From contig NC_134684.1 in NCBI RefSeq assembly GCF_024713945.1, positions 3,975,001-4,039,000 on the forward strand: a stretch of DNA of 64,000 nucleotides, given 5' to 3'. The position numbers were made by a program, and so were the translations under genes. The notes beneath the pieces are model-generated. The model was not told the DNA's origin and searched no databases. It saw only the letters and a list, made by a program, of their open reading frames with translations. Origin of the DNA: Dermatophagoides farinae (lineage: Eukaryota > Arthropoda > Arachnida > Sarcoptiformes > Pyroglyphidae). This document shows positions 1 to 12,675 of this stretch, piece by piece (the stretch's first letter is position 1; every line of letters starts with the position of its first letter).

Positions 1-1
1 A

Positions 2-112
2 CATATCATACAACAACAACAACAGCAACAACAACTAGGAAAGAAAAAAAAAGAAGCTTCAATTCCAGAAGATGATGATGATGATGACGACGACGACAGG
101 CATAGTATCTGA
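2..112 (+). CDS. possible 3' end of a gene entering from the left (partial)
   Basis: From base 2 the plus strand is open for 36 codons and ends in TGA at 110-112. The reading is a run of eight Gln codons (CAA with one CAG), Leu-Gly, four Lys, Glu-Ala-Ser-Ile-Pro-Glu, nine Asp (GAT then GAC), Arg-His-Ser-Ile, stop. The mix of synonymous codons inside the Gln and Asp runs is what one expects of a coding low-complexity tail rather than of a pure microsatellite. A charged, homopeptide-rich C-terminus would suit a nuclear protein. The upstream part lies outside the window, so no product can be named. It could also be non-coding CAA/GAT repeat that happens to be open. Confidence 0.35.
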   Translation, partial: HIIQQQQQQQQLGKKKKEASIPEDDDDDDDDDRHSI

Positions 113-1041
113 AATGAGAATTATAACAAATCATCGAAGCCAACTAACAAATACATACATAAAAATGATGTAGAGTATAAAAAGTAATAAATTATAAATT
201 CCACTCTTGCTGGATCTTCTTCATTTCGTTTCGTTTCATTTTCATGTTTGGTTTTTTTTTCTTTTTTGGATCGTTTTCTCTCTCTCTCTCTCTTTATGCG
301 TGTGTGTGTGTTTGTTTGTTCCATCATCATCATTTGATACATATGTTTAGATTCTTGGATATTGGGGGGGGGGGTAGAAAAAAAAGAAAAGTAGAAAGAA
401 ATTGCAAATGGGGAAAAAGATGAAAAAAAAATGTGAAAATAGCAAATGTATTAGAGTTGTAGTCCAAGTAGTAGTTGGATGATGATGATGATCATACATA
501 ATGGCAATTATTCAAAGTGTCTATGTAGATATATGGATAATGTATCGACAAAGTTTGGTTGTATTTTTTTTTTCATTTTCATTTTCATTTTCATTATGTT
601 TTTTTCCCTCTTGTTGAAGGATGCATGCTTTCATCAAACGATGATGATCAAGGGACGACGAAACAACGAAAAAAAATAAATAAATAAATAAATATAATCA
701 TAATGAAAAAGATGAGAAGAGAAAAAAATGTATAATATTCGTTATTGAAACATTGCTTCATCATTATTATTATTATTAATATGGAAAAACTTGAAATTCC
801 AAAGCCACATTGATTCAATTGGATTCTTCAATTGATATGTGTGTGTTTGTGAAACTATCCCATATATCATCAGATATGCACAGAGAGAGAGAGAGGCCAT
901 ACATTCTTTATTCTATCATCAACATTCACCGAATTCAACGGTTGTACTCATACGATTAGCAATTATCAATGAAACTAATAACCAAAAAAAAATAGAAAAG
1001 AAAAAATAAAGAAAAATGAAATGCAGTGGAAAAAAAACATG

Positions 1042-1080
1042 CCCGGACCGGACCGGACTGAACTGGACCGGATCGGATCC
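1042..1080. repeat. GC-rich CCGGA/GGACC short tandem cluster
   Basis: About 39 bp of imperfect pentamer repeat built on CCGGA, decaying at its right end into GGATCGGATCC. It stands out because the surrounding DNA is almost all A/T. It is too short to be a satellite. Function unknown. Confidence 0.6.
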
Positions 1081-4000
1081 ATATATCGGTATACTATTTG
1101 AATGAAGAATGTGGAAAAAAAATTTGAATATTCTTGTACGTTGAAAGCTTTTTGATAATATAAATAAATAAATATATTTGGCATGGATCAATATACTGTT
1201 TGTGTCTGTCCGAGTGTGTGTGTTCACGTCGATTTTGATTCGAACATTCGGTTTCAAAAAGCAAAAAAAAGAAGAAAACTCTCATGAGATTCAAACATGA
1301 ATGAATGGATGATAAAAAAAACCAGAATAAAAAATGCGTGGGTGTATGTAGAATTCTAGCTTCTGAACATGATGAAACATTGATGAAATTTTTTTTTTAT
1401 CAATGTGAGAAACAAATAAACAAAAGTAGCTTGTGCAGCTCATTCTGTCAGCTTTACAGCAATCTGGAAATTCTGAATGAAAATGGAAAATTTTGTGAAA
1501 AAAAAAATAAATCTTGATTCAAACATGAAATGATTAATAACGAAATTAAAGAAATCTTTTTTGCTTTGTTTGTTGTTGTTGTTATTTTTGTTTATTATTT
1601 GTTAGTGAATGTCGATGAAACACACATGGCTGAAATTACGTACCAGTACTGGTAATACTGATATCAGAATTTCATTTTGGAACATTGGACACCGCCACCA
1701 CCTACACCCTGTTTCAAGATTCTGTTTGCTTTTATTTTGATTTATTCACTCAAAAAACGCTAACAATGACAACAACAAGATTACATCAAAACGCGTGCCT
1801 TGGTCATTATTCTTTCTGTGATATGTTTTTTTTTCTGTTTTATAACTCAAAAATACATCTAATACATTGAGGACACAATCTTGTGTGTGTATACACAATT
1901 AAACAGAGAACAAAAAAAAAGTATTCGATAAAATATCGATATAAAACTAAAACTAGAAATATAGATGAATTCTCTGATGGCCACTGGTCATCGAGAATTT
2001 TTTGTTTTGTTTTATTTTTTTCACGTTATTCGTTTTTGTTCATGTTTGAATTTGTTTTGTTTGTTTACCAACAACAATTGTAGTTAACTATGATGATGAT
2101 GTTGGTGAAAAAAAAAAATCTGGGAAAATGGAACTTACATTCACATTGTATGGTGGAAAAACAAACAAATGATGATGAACAAAGCGTGTATTTGTAGGAG
2201 TTGGTGGTGGGGGTTTGTAGGGAAGAATATGATAAAAAACAAGCAATGTTTCTGGAAACCATATTCATAGTGATTTAAGATTTGGAAAATTTAGAAGAAT
2301 TTTCGAATTAGTCGAGTAGAATGTGATTTTTTGTGTGTGTAAAAAATTACAATTATCGAAAAAAAAGATTAAAATCCAGCATCATGATAAAAATCACATG
2401 GATTCAATCACATCATCATATGTGGTCATTCGATCGAATCAAATTGATCCTTTGGGTGTAAATGAATGGATTTTTATCGATGAATGAATATCTAAATGTC
2501 AAAAAATAAAAACTAATCGAAAAACAAAACAAAACAAAAAATGCAGATTCTTTCAACCTGAACAGAATGGGCATTCCAATTTGGTTCCAAATACTAATCT
2601 ACAAAACAAAAAAAATTCGATTCGATTCGATTCGATGATGATGATGATAATGGATTTCATTTTCTTGTTGTTGTGAATTTGAAAAAAAAGAATGGGATAG
2701 AGAAAACTTTTTGTTAAATTGGCAAATAACTTTTTTTTGTTGGTCAATATTTTATTTTTTTTTTTTTTTTTGGCTACAACAAAAAAACAAACAGAGAGAA
2801 AAGACAATCTCATTAGACATTAACACAAATTGATTTCAATTCAATTAATTAATTAAAACAACCATCATGAATTGAACACAGGGGAGAATGAAACAAACGA
2901 ACAAAAAAAAAATGATGCCAAAGAGTTATATATGTGTCCAGTATCAATATAATCGAACGATACTAGATATATACTGAATATAACTACAGTATGAGGCTAA
3001 TTAATTTTTTTTTTGCGTTCTTTCGATCTAAAAAGAAAAAAAAACAATCAATTTGATACATTTGTGCGCACTGGAAACAGATGCTCGAAATGAAAAAAAA
3101 ACGAAAATTACCCAATTAAAAAAAAATATAAACTGCTACTACTACTACTACTACCCAAATGACCATTGGACAAGAATGAATAAAAACTGTGATTCAATAT
3201 GTTTCCGTTTTGAGTGTTGTTAAATACGTTTGATTTTTTCAACATTTCTTAACAATGAAATAAATAGACAAGTTATTTTCATCATCATCATCAGTGTAAG
3301 ATGGAAAAAAAACTTTTAATTGCGTTAAATTACAAGTTTTTATCAATTCAAACATCTATTCTGGTGTGTGTGTGAGTGTAAGTAGTTCAGTTCTTCAATT
3401 TCTTTACCCGACCAGCCCAGAAAAACTAATGCCCGGTTATCAAATGTGTGTGTGTGTGTGTGTCGAATATATGGCCAGATTCGATTTGTTATCTGCGACC
3501 ATTTTTTATTATTATTAGTCGAATCCACATGAAAAAAAAAGAATTCGGTAATTTATAATTCGATTATCTATCTTTTTTGCAACACACACACACAGATGTA
3601 TAGAATAGTCATCGGGTTTGTTTTTTCCCTGTAGTTTTTGTTTTTTTTTCAAGTTTTGTTTGAAGACAAGAGGTGGACATTCAAAAGAAATATATTTTTT
3701 TTTCGTTGTTGTTGTCCATCAGAATAAAAATGTTTTAGAACTTTTTTTGTTTTGTTTGGAATACACACACACACACACACACACAGACAGATGTTGGTGG
3801 TGGACAAACGAAAGACAATTGTCAAGTTTTTCTCTCTATCCATTCACTATACACAAACATCTTATTTACATTGCAATGGCAAAAAATAATATCGATGATG
3901 AGGTTAGATATTGAGAGAGAGAGAGAAAAAAAAACTGAAATGAGAAATGGAAACTTTGCGATTATTTCAAATTGTGTGTGTGGCTCGTTTTTTTTCCCAT

Positions 4001-5816
4001 TCATTCATTCATTCATTTCATTCACTGATCATCAACAAACAACGTATTTGATCAAGATGAAAAAAAAAGTTTCAATGGATCTTAGTTTTTTTCGGTGGTG
4101 ATGATGATGATGATGATGAAAAAAAATGGAAATTGTATTCAACATGCCGGAAACTAGTCGATCGGAAACCGAAATATTCTTCTTAGCATTTTTTTTCTGC
4201 TCTGTCATACACACACATGTAATAATGGTTGAGATGAATTTAAATTTTATCATATAACCCGCAGTATACATATGTGTATATATTCAATGTGAAAATGCGA
4301 TAGTCTCCACCCCCTCGAAAATAACCCATGAGGGTGTTGGGTTGGAGGGAATTGGCAAAGCAAAAAAAAAATAATAATATCCGTATCAATTTTTGCGGTA
4401 CACTGATTCAACTAATGAAGTTTGATTTTTGTTTTTTCTACTTTATTTATTATGAAGTTTTTTTTTCTTTTTTCGTTGTTCGATTTCATTTTCAATGATT
4501 ACATGGAATTCCAGGATTTTTTTTTCATTTTGGGTTTCAGACCATCATGATGTTGGTGTTGTTGTGGTTTTTTTTTATTTGGTCAAATATTACTATTCGA
4601 CCAAATAAAATAATTGGATTTTTCATCATCATCATCATCATCACCAGTTCTGAACTTGAAACTATAATGATGATGATGATGATGATAATCATAATGTTCA
4701 AACCAAGCCAGATAAACCTCTTTTTTTGTTGCTGCCTGCCCCCTTTTTCAAGAAACCAAAAAAAAAAAAATCAACGATGGCTTGTTTAGGCGGAGAAGAA
4801 GTGAAAAAAAACACACACAAAAAAAATGAATAATTTTCTCTGTGCTTGTGTATTGTTATTGGTGTTGGACTAAATAATTGAAAAAAAGTGTGTAATTAAA
4901 ATAAACAACAACGACAACGACAACGACAACCACCATAATGTGATTGAAAATGGCAAAAATATATTCAGATCACACATGCACAAATAACCAGACAAAACTA
5001 TGAAAATCTGTTCCACCAACCAAACAACAAGATTCCAATTTCATGCAGGAAACAGAACAAAAAAAAATATTCTGGGTAATAATGAAAAATGAAAAAAAAT
5101 TTTTTTTTATTAATTTGCTACATTCATTATCCAATGTTTTTTGTTTGTTTCTGGTAGTGAAAAAAAATTTTTATTCCTGTTTTTTCATTTGTATATATCA
5201 TTTGACAATAATAATGGCTGTTAATATTGCCTATATGATGTATATTTATGCCTTGTACACTATATATACTAAATTTAATGTCCATGTAATGCAACAAACA
5301 AACAAAACAAGAAAAAACGAAAAAAAAATACATAAACACAGAATATTCTTCATTTTGGGCCATATCAAGCTGCTTTCAAGCAACCATCGAACAACGACAA
5401 CAACAACTGAAAAAAAACATAACTTATAAGAATCAACTGAAAAATATTATTATTATTATTATTTACAGCGCAATTCTGTTGGCGTTTCGTTTATTTCATT
5501 CATTTTATATCATTTTTTTTTATTTATTCTCAATTTCAACCAACATCAGAATATAAAAAAAAAACAAAAATTCGATGGCCTCCTGCACACACACACACTC
5601 GTACACACACACACACGCACAAGCATCCGCATCATAGAATGGCATATAAAATTTATTATTATAAAATAAATATTCTTCATTGTAGAATTATTATTATGGT
5701 TCCTAACTACAACTACAGCTATTTTCATTCAAACAATATGAGTTTCTTTCGTTTCAATGTTTTTACATGTAATTTTTGTTTTCTTTTTTTTGCTGTATGT
5801 TGTTGTTTGTTCATCC

Positions 5817-5844
<28 letters not shown>
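5817..5844. repeat. GT dinucleotide microsatellite
   Basis: Uninterrupted TG repeat of about 28 bp followed by a degenerate GCGAGTGTGTGT tail. It is one of many CA/GT arrays in the window. Confidence 0.9.
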
Positions 5845-5855
<11 letters not shown>

Positions 5856-6058
5856 ACAAAACTTTAAGTCACAGTTTTTTTTTCATTTGTTCCCCCTTTT
5901 TCCCCATCCATCCAATGTTCTTCATTCATTGGGTAAACAAATGAAAAAAAACCATACATGTCCAAAGGGCCAAGTTTCTGTTGAATTTTTTTTTCTCTCT
6001 CATTTCATCATCATCATCATCGTCTAGTTTCTTTCTCAATCAACATTAGTTTTTTTTG

Positions 6059-6080
6059 TTTTTTTTTTTTTTTTTTTTTT
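6059..6080. repeat. poly-T tract of 22 bases
   Basis: Continuous run of T, one of the longest homopolymers in the window, next to another T8 run. On the minus strand it would read as poly-A, but no retrotransposed gene copy lies beside it. Confidence 0.85.
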
Positions 6081-9000
6081 GATGAAAAATTCTGTCGTCC
6101 ACATTTGCTGTTTGACAATGATGACGATGTAGTTGACAAGTTATTTTTATCGAAACAAAACAAGCAAGAATTTTTTTTGTAAGAATAAATCGCCAACAAC
6201 AACAACAAGAAAAAACAATGTCCACTTAACATTGGATGTGTTTAAAATGGCAACAAAAAAAAAAACTTTTGATAATCAAAATTCTTTTTAACAAATGATT
6301 GCAAAGTTGCAAGAATGAGAATGGATTTATGGATGAGTGTTTGTCTGTTTGTCTGCCTGTCATTTTACTATTTTAGGACAAAATGTTTGTTTGTTTGTTT
6401 TAGATTTTCATTCATAATTCGCTATAATAGTGGCGATTAAATTTTTTTTTGATAACGAATCAAAACGAACCTTGTTATATGGTTATGGCTGAGCCAAAAA
6501 AAAAACGAAAAAATTCGTTTGCCGTTGTTATCATAATAAATATGACAAACACACACACGGACACACACGCTTAGTTTTCACATTTTTCTTCAAAACAAAA
6601 ACAGTGAAAAAAAAACAACTAACAAGCTATGGTGATCATGGTTTAGTTTTTTTTTTTTTTTTTGGTCTGTCCAATGCGCTTATTATCATTATTATTATGG
6701 AATGGTCAACACATGATGTGATGTGGTGCGAAATAAAAAGAAAAATTTAATGTTTATATTTGTAGATATTTGGCGCTTCAAGGCTTTTTTTTCCAATTTT
6801 TTATTATTATTATTATTCATTATTGAATAAATGAAAAAAACTTGCCATTTTCAATCATTCTGCGAATTCATTTCTATTTTCAACGCAATTAATGATGTTG
6901 TTTGTCATCATCATTATTATTGTGTTGGTTGTAATGGTGAAAACAAAAAAAAAACTGTGAATCAAAAAAAAAAAAAAAAAAAAAAACAAAAAAAAGAAAA
7001 CGAAGCGGAATTTTTTTTTTCATTCGGTTAGTTGTCGTGTGATGTTAAAATGTGTATGTGACACCGTAAAACAAGCGATAGAGGAAAAAAAATCAAAAAA
7101 AAAACTCGGAAAAAAATTATTATTTGCTTTGTAAAAGTGCCACAAACATCGATGGAAATACAGATACAAAAATTAATAATAAATCAAAATCATAATTGGA
7201 ATCTCACTCTCTAAAAGAAATGAAACGGTAACTAGACGAGAAAAAAAAAGAAAAACATTGCTAACAGCAAACATTGATCATTATCAATAAGTGAAGAAAA
7301 TAAAAAAAAAATTGGAAGAATATTCGATATTCAATTGAAGAAATGAATCGATCCATACCAAAAAAAAAAAAAAAACAAAAAAAAACGAACAAATGAAAAT
7401 CTATATATCAAACAATTTTTTCTCTCACTAATTTCATTTCTGCGGCAAAAAACCAAAAAAAAAACCGAAAGAGAAAGAAAAATCCTAATTTAAGTTCCAT
7501 GATTTTAACTGTAATCATAGATTGTTTCCGAACCAAACGAAAAAAAAATGGATTCTAAATGGATTTTTTCCATTCATTTATTTATCAGTATATTTTATGT
7601 TGTCGCGAAAAAACAACAACAACAACAACAATTCATGATCCATTACAAAATGATCTATCCGAATTGTATCCGATTTATAATGATGTAATGAAAGAATCCG
7701 GTTCATAAAACACACATACAGTGCTTGAATTTTTTTTGTTGTTGTTGTTGTCGAAAATCTCCAAAAAAAAATGGAGCAACCAAGATATCAGTGAAAAAAA
7801 AAAATACAAAAAACTAGAGAGACAAGGCTGGAAAAAAAAATCACACTAAACGTATAAAGTGACAAGTAAATTTTTCATTCGGCCATGACACCCACACATA
7901 CGCGCACACACACACACACACACGAATAAACTCAAATGTTTCATTGCATCTCAACTTTCAATGGCGGCGAAACAAAAAATCCAACTTTACTGAAATTCTG
8001 TTACTTGTCGAATATAAATCCAAAAAAAAAAAATCTATATTACAACGATGATGATGATGATGATGATGGTGGTTTAATTAATAACTCGACTACTGAATCG
8101 AATGAGAATAAAAAAATATCATTTTGAAAAAAAATACCCGGAGAAAGTGGGAAAAAAAAGCAAAGTAATGAAAATTGGATACTTGTTCATTATAAGATAG
8201 TGAAAATGACAAAAAAAGGGCACCATCATCATCATCGTTGAAATGAAAACAAGAATTCAAAGTGAAATATAAAGAGAAAATACTGGCGAAAAAAAAGAAT
8301 GAGAATAAGAATTGTCCAAGGGAACGATGCTTGAATGAATATATATGATATATGTGTGTGTGTGTACAAAAAATGAAAAAAAAATGTGAAATGAACAAAG
8401 AAAAATGGCCGTCCAGAATCTCTGTTTGTGTGTGTGTGTGTGTGTTTGTACAAATTGAACACTGTTTTTTCTCATTCGATCATTTTCTATTTTCCAAAGC
8501 ATATTGTATTGAAAAGAATCAAATAATAAAAAAAAGCTCGAAATCGAAAATTATAGTTTATGGCCAATGTGTAATAATAATAATAATATTACCCAAGAGT
8601 CGTTGCTGTTGTTGTTTCGTTGTTGTTGTTTATCATCAATCGGCATGATTAGAATTTTGTTCGCTGAAATGAATCCATTGTTGGTGTTTGTGTTGGATTT
8701 TCATTTTTATTCTATAGATTCAATTTCTCAATTATCATCATCATCATGTTTAACCACCATGTGATTATTTGGATAAAATTCTTGAACACTGATATTTCCT
8801 TGACTTGAAATTCAAGATTTTTAAATTGATTGATTGATACGGCTGAATATTAATGGTTTTTTTTTGTTGGCCAATTTAAGACATTTAGTTCATGGGCGAG
8901 TGTTAATGAATGAATGCAACCCATAGATAGGTGAAAGTGAAAGAAAAAACTTGTATAAACAATAAAAACAAAATCACATTAATTAGTTGGACACTTTTTC

Positions 9001-10092
9001 GACATTAGAATTTGTTCATCAATAAAATGTTTACAAATGTTAATTCCGAATGTCCAGAAAATCAAACAAAAAAAGGGGTCAAAACCACCATTAAAGTGAA
9101 TGAAAACTAAAAGTAAAATCAAAGAATCAAATGTTTCGTGCGTGTGTGTGTGTTTGTCTGTGGTACAATAATGATTATGTAAGCGAAAAACAAACTTTGA
9201 TTTCGGACACATTAACCAAACAACAACAACAACAACAACATTATAATGATGATGATGATCAAAGGTAAAGTAAGAAATTAAGAAAAATAAAAGTGGCTCA
9301 AATTCAATTTGTCAAATTGATGCTCATGAGAAAACAAGTAATGACTTATTATTATTCTCCTGCTTTTTCTCTTCTTCTTCACTTTACTTTACACACTTCA
9401 AAACCGTAAAGTGTTATTATTATGGATTCATTTGTAAAGTAAATTGGATTCAGTTAGTTTTTATGAATGAAAAAAAAATTCAACTTTAGATAAAAATTGA
9501 CTACATTTACAATATAATCAGTTGTACTATTTCAATTTCTCATTAGATACTATCGACAGCAACTACAGCAGCAAAAAAAAACGATAGACTTATTGACTTG
9601 AATAACCGAGAAGAAAAAAAATTGATGACTTATCTATCGACAAACACATGAATTATTTTGTACTGTTATATGAAGCGTATTTTTTTCCATCATTCGATTT
9701 GCTTCATCATCCACGAATGAATGAGTGAATGAATGATTCATTCACGATGGAAATGTATTCCAGTATGAATGGATTCAATCCTATTTTTTTAGATGAAAGA
9801 TTTAGTGTTCATGGTAAAAAAAGAGAAAATATTCGACCATAAAATAGAAAATGAATGGGGTGAAAACCCGAAAGAAAGATCCCGAAACAAACAAAAAAAA
9901 ACAACAAATGAGATCAAATTGAATCGGACACGTGTGCATGTGTGCACACATGTTTGTTAATATTGAACGAATACGAATGGATTGAACCGGATTGATCAAT
10001 GTCCGATGATGATGGTGATCCATGGGTCCAGTTGGTCAGTCTAACATGTATAAAACAGTACATGAAATGTAGAGTCTATTGTGTGTGTGTGT

Positions 10093-10208
10093 GTATGCAC
10101 GCGTTTGATATTTTGAATGATTAGATCGAGAAAAAAAAATTTGAAATGAAATCGACAACGAAAAAAATAGAAAATAAAGTAGAAAATAAAAAATAAACGC
10201 GTGCATAC
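10093..10208. repeat. 14-bp perfect inverted repeat with 88-bp loop
   Basis: The left arm GTATGCACGCGTTT (10093-10106) is the exact reverse complement of 10195-10208. Both arms contain ACGCGT and are GC-richer than the loop, which is A-rich. The pair could fold into a hairpin or be the ends of a tiny non-autonomous element. I saw no clear target-site duplication. Confidence 0.6.
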
Positions 10209-12644
10209 CACATACACAGCCTGGACAGTTATTCATTCATGGTTTGACCCAGAAAAAAAATGTATTCAGTTCTAAACGGTTTAAATGTGAATGCAAAATA
10301 AAAAAAAGGGGAAAATCATTTACACTGTTTAGTTTCCATGGTTCAATCCGGTTATTCGGGTCATACATTTGATTTGATTTGAAAAAAACTCGTACTCGTG
10401 AACGATGGATGGATGACCAAGTCAAACTCTGTATGCATAAAATATAATTTATGGCTTTATGATGATGATGATGATGATAAAGCCAATCGGTTCATCATCA
10501 ACCAACAAACAACAAATTGGAAGGATCCAAAATGAACAACAACAACAACAAAAACGACAACAACAACAACGAAAAAATTTATTCATTTTTTTCTCCTCAT
10601 ATTTGGCCCATCAATTTGTTTGGTTCTGGTACGAGACAAAACAAAACAAAATACTAGCTAGAAGTTTTTGACTATGGCCCTTCATTAATTTTTTTTTATT
10701 ATTTATTTATTCTTCCTTTCAGTAGCTACTGCCAATAGTATTCAATTCAATTCAATTATTATAATCAATGCGCACACATACACACGCACAGAGAAAACTG
10801 TTCAATTTAAAAGATATTGAGGGCTATATGGATAGATTGTGAACAAAAAAAAAACTCTCATCATTAGGTCTAAAAGCTTGTTTTTCATTCATTTTCTTTT
10901 TTTGAGAAATGGAAAAAAATGAAAGAACCAGAATAAATACAGCTAAAAAAAAGCTAAAAGAAAATCGAAAACTTTTTTTCTTTTTTTTTTTTGGCCGACA
11001 TTTGCATCACTCATCAAATGCAGATGAATTCTTCATTCTTCTGAATATTTGCATAATTCATTCTGCAATGTGTTAGTAAAGAATAAGAATCTTTTTTTTT
11101 TTTTTTTGGTACATCTTGAGAAAACTGAATATATAATGAATGAAAAAAAAACAAAATAAAATCCAAAAAAAACCTATCGAGCTGTTTTTTTTTTGTTTTG
11201 GCGCGAATAAAACTTTTATTCTGGCCATGTTTTTTTTTTGCCTCACCACCCCCACACTTATTATTCTTTCATTGATGATGTGTTACTTGTTTGGGTAGCA
11301 AATGTTTTTTGTTGTTGTTGTTTGCTTTGCAATAGTTGTACAGAAAAAAAAGTCAAATGACAACGAATGACAATTTTAGTTTGGAAATTCGAATTCAAAT
11401 GCAATGTGTTGTGGACCAAAAAAAAAAAAAAAAAACAACGGAGACTATGATGCAGCCCTATCTATATTTCGATTGGATTTATTTCCAATTCGTCATTCGA
11501 TTTATTATTATATATTTTTTTTCCTATTTTCATTTGATTCTCATTTTATTCTGTTGTTGTAAATATAGGAAGACAAAAAAAAACGAAAAGTGACCGATGA
11601 TGGCCGAAACGATGATCAAAAAAAAAAATGGAAAAAAAGCAATAAAGATGGAAGAGAAAAAAAAATCTTGGAGAAATATTGTCCAATTTACATGACCATC
11701 AGCAACATCAGCAACAACAACAGAATATGAAATCGATTCTGTTTTATGTATACATTTACAATACAGAACGTGACTGATACAGATTTCATTATATTCGATC
11801 ATATAAAAAAAACCATATGCTGGATGTTGTTGATGATGATCCATCCATATATAACAAATCAATGACAAAAATTCCGGCTCCCCACAATCGTATACTGAAT
11901 ATCATCATCATTTTACATTTCAAATTGAGGACAATTCATAAATAACGTGACAATATACTTGAATTTGATTGGTTGAAAATTGTTTATTTTTTTTAAAAAA
12001 AAGGCGGGACATATATCCTTCTAAAATGTGAAAAAGTAAAATGGAATGTAAAAAAAAACTTGATATGGAATTTCATTGGTTTTTAACATCGAATCATGGA
12101 CAAATTGTAGAAAAAAAAAGATTGCGTCGGCGTCCAATTTTGAAATATAATATAGATATATATAGATATAGATAACCGATAAGCAATTTCAATGATAATA
12201 ATAAATATAAATGAATGAAGGAATGGTTGATAAAAATGAAAATAATGAAAAACGAAAAAAAAAAAAATTTCAAAGACGCAGAATCGTTATCATTTTGGTG
12301 GCATAAATATATACAAGATGACGAAGAAAAAAAAATAAATAAAATAAAGTGAAAACCAGAAAAAAAAGAAAAAAAAAGAGACCATGGTGCCACACACACA
12401 CGCACACATTTATATATAACATAACATCATCAATACCAGGCCCCAAGAAATTCAACGCCCATTTTTGATTATGATGATTTTAGAAATAGAGAATGAAATG
12501 GATGATCGAATGTAAAAAAAAAACTTAAAATATAGACTCTATAATCAAAAGAAATGATATATCTTGATAGATGAAAAAAAAACAACAAGAGAATAAGCTA
12601 TATGTTTCTGCTGCTGCTTGCTGCTGTTGTTGTTGTATTATTAC

Positions 12645-12672
<28 letters not shown>
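12645..12672. repeat. GT dinucleotide microsatellite
   Basis: Uninterrupted GT array of 28 bp, preceded by a CTG/TTG triplet run at about 12609-12636. Confidence 0.9.

Positions 12673-12675
<3 letters not shown>

Larger units (their letters stand above)
113..9999. other. gene-poor interval, microsatellite and homopolymer rich
   Basis: I see no supportable gene here. All open frames translate simple repeats (poly-K/F, CA-repeat HTHT or VCVC). Contents: an 11-base G run at 364-374, an AAAT repeat near 673-693 that could serve as polyadenylation signal for the left-edge gene, a GC-rich CCGGA cluster at 1042-1080, CA/GT repeats (3763-3784, 5817-5844, 7905-7922), a T22 tract at 6059-6080, an A-rich tract near 6965-6987, a GC-rich hairpin at 4312-4349, and palindromes at 1641-1654, 9725-9745 and 9937-9952. 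Confidence 0.6.
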
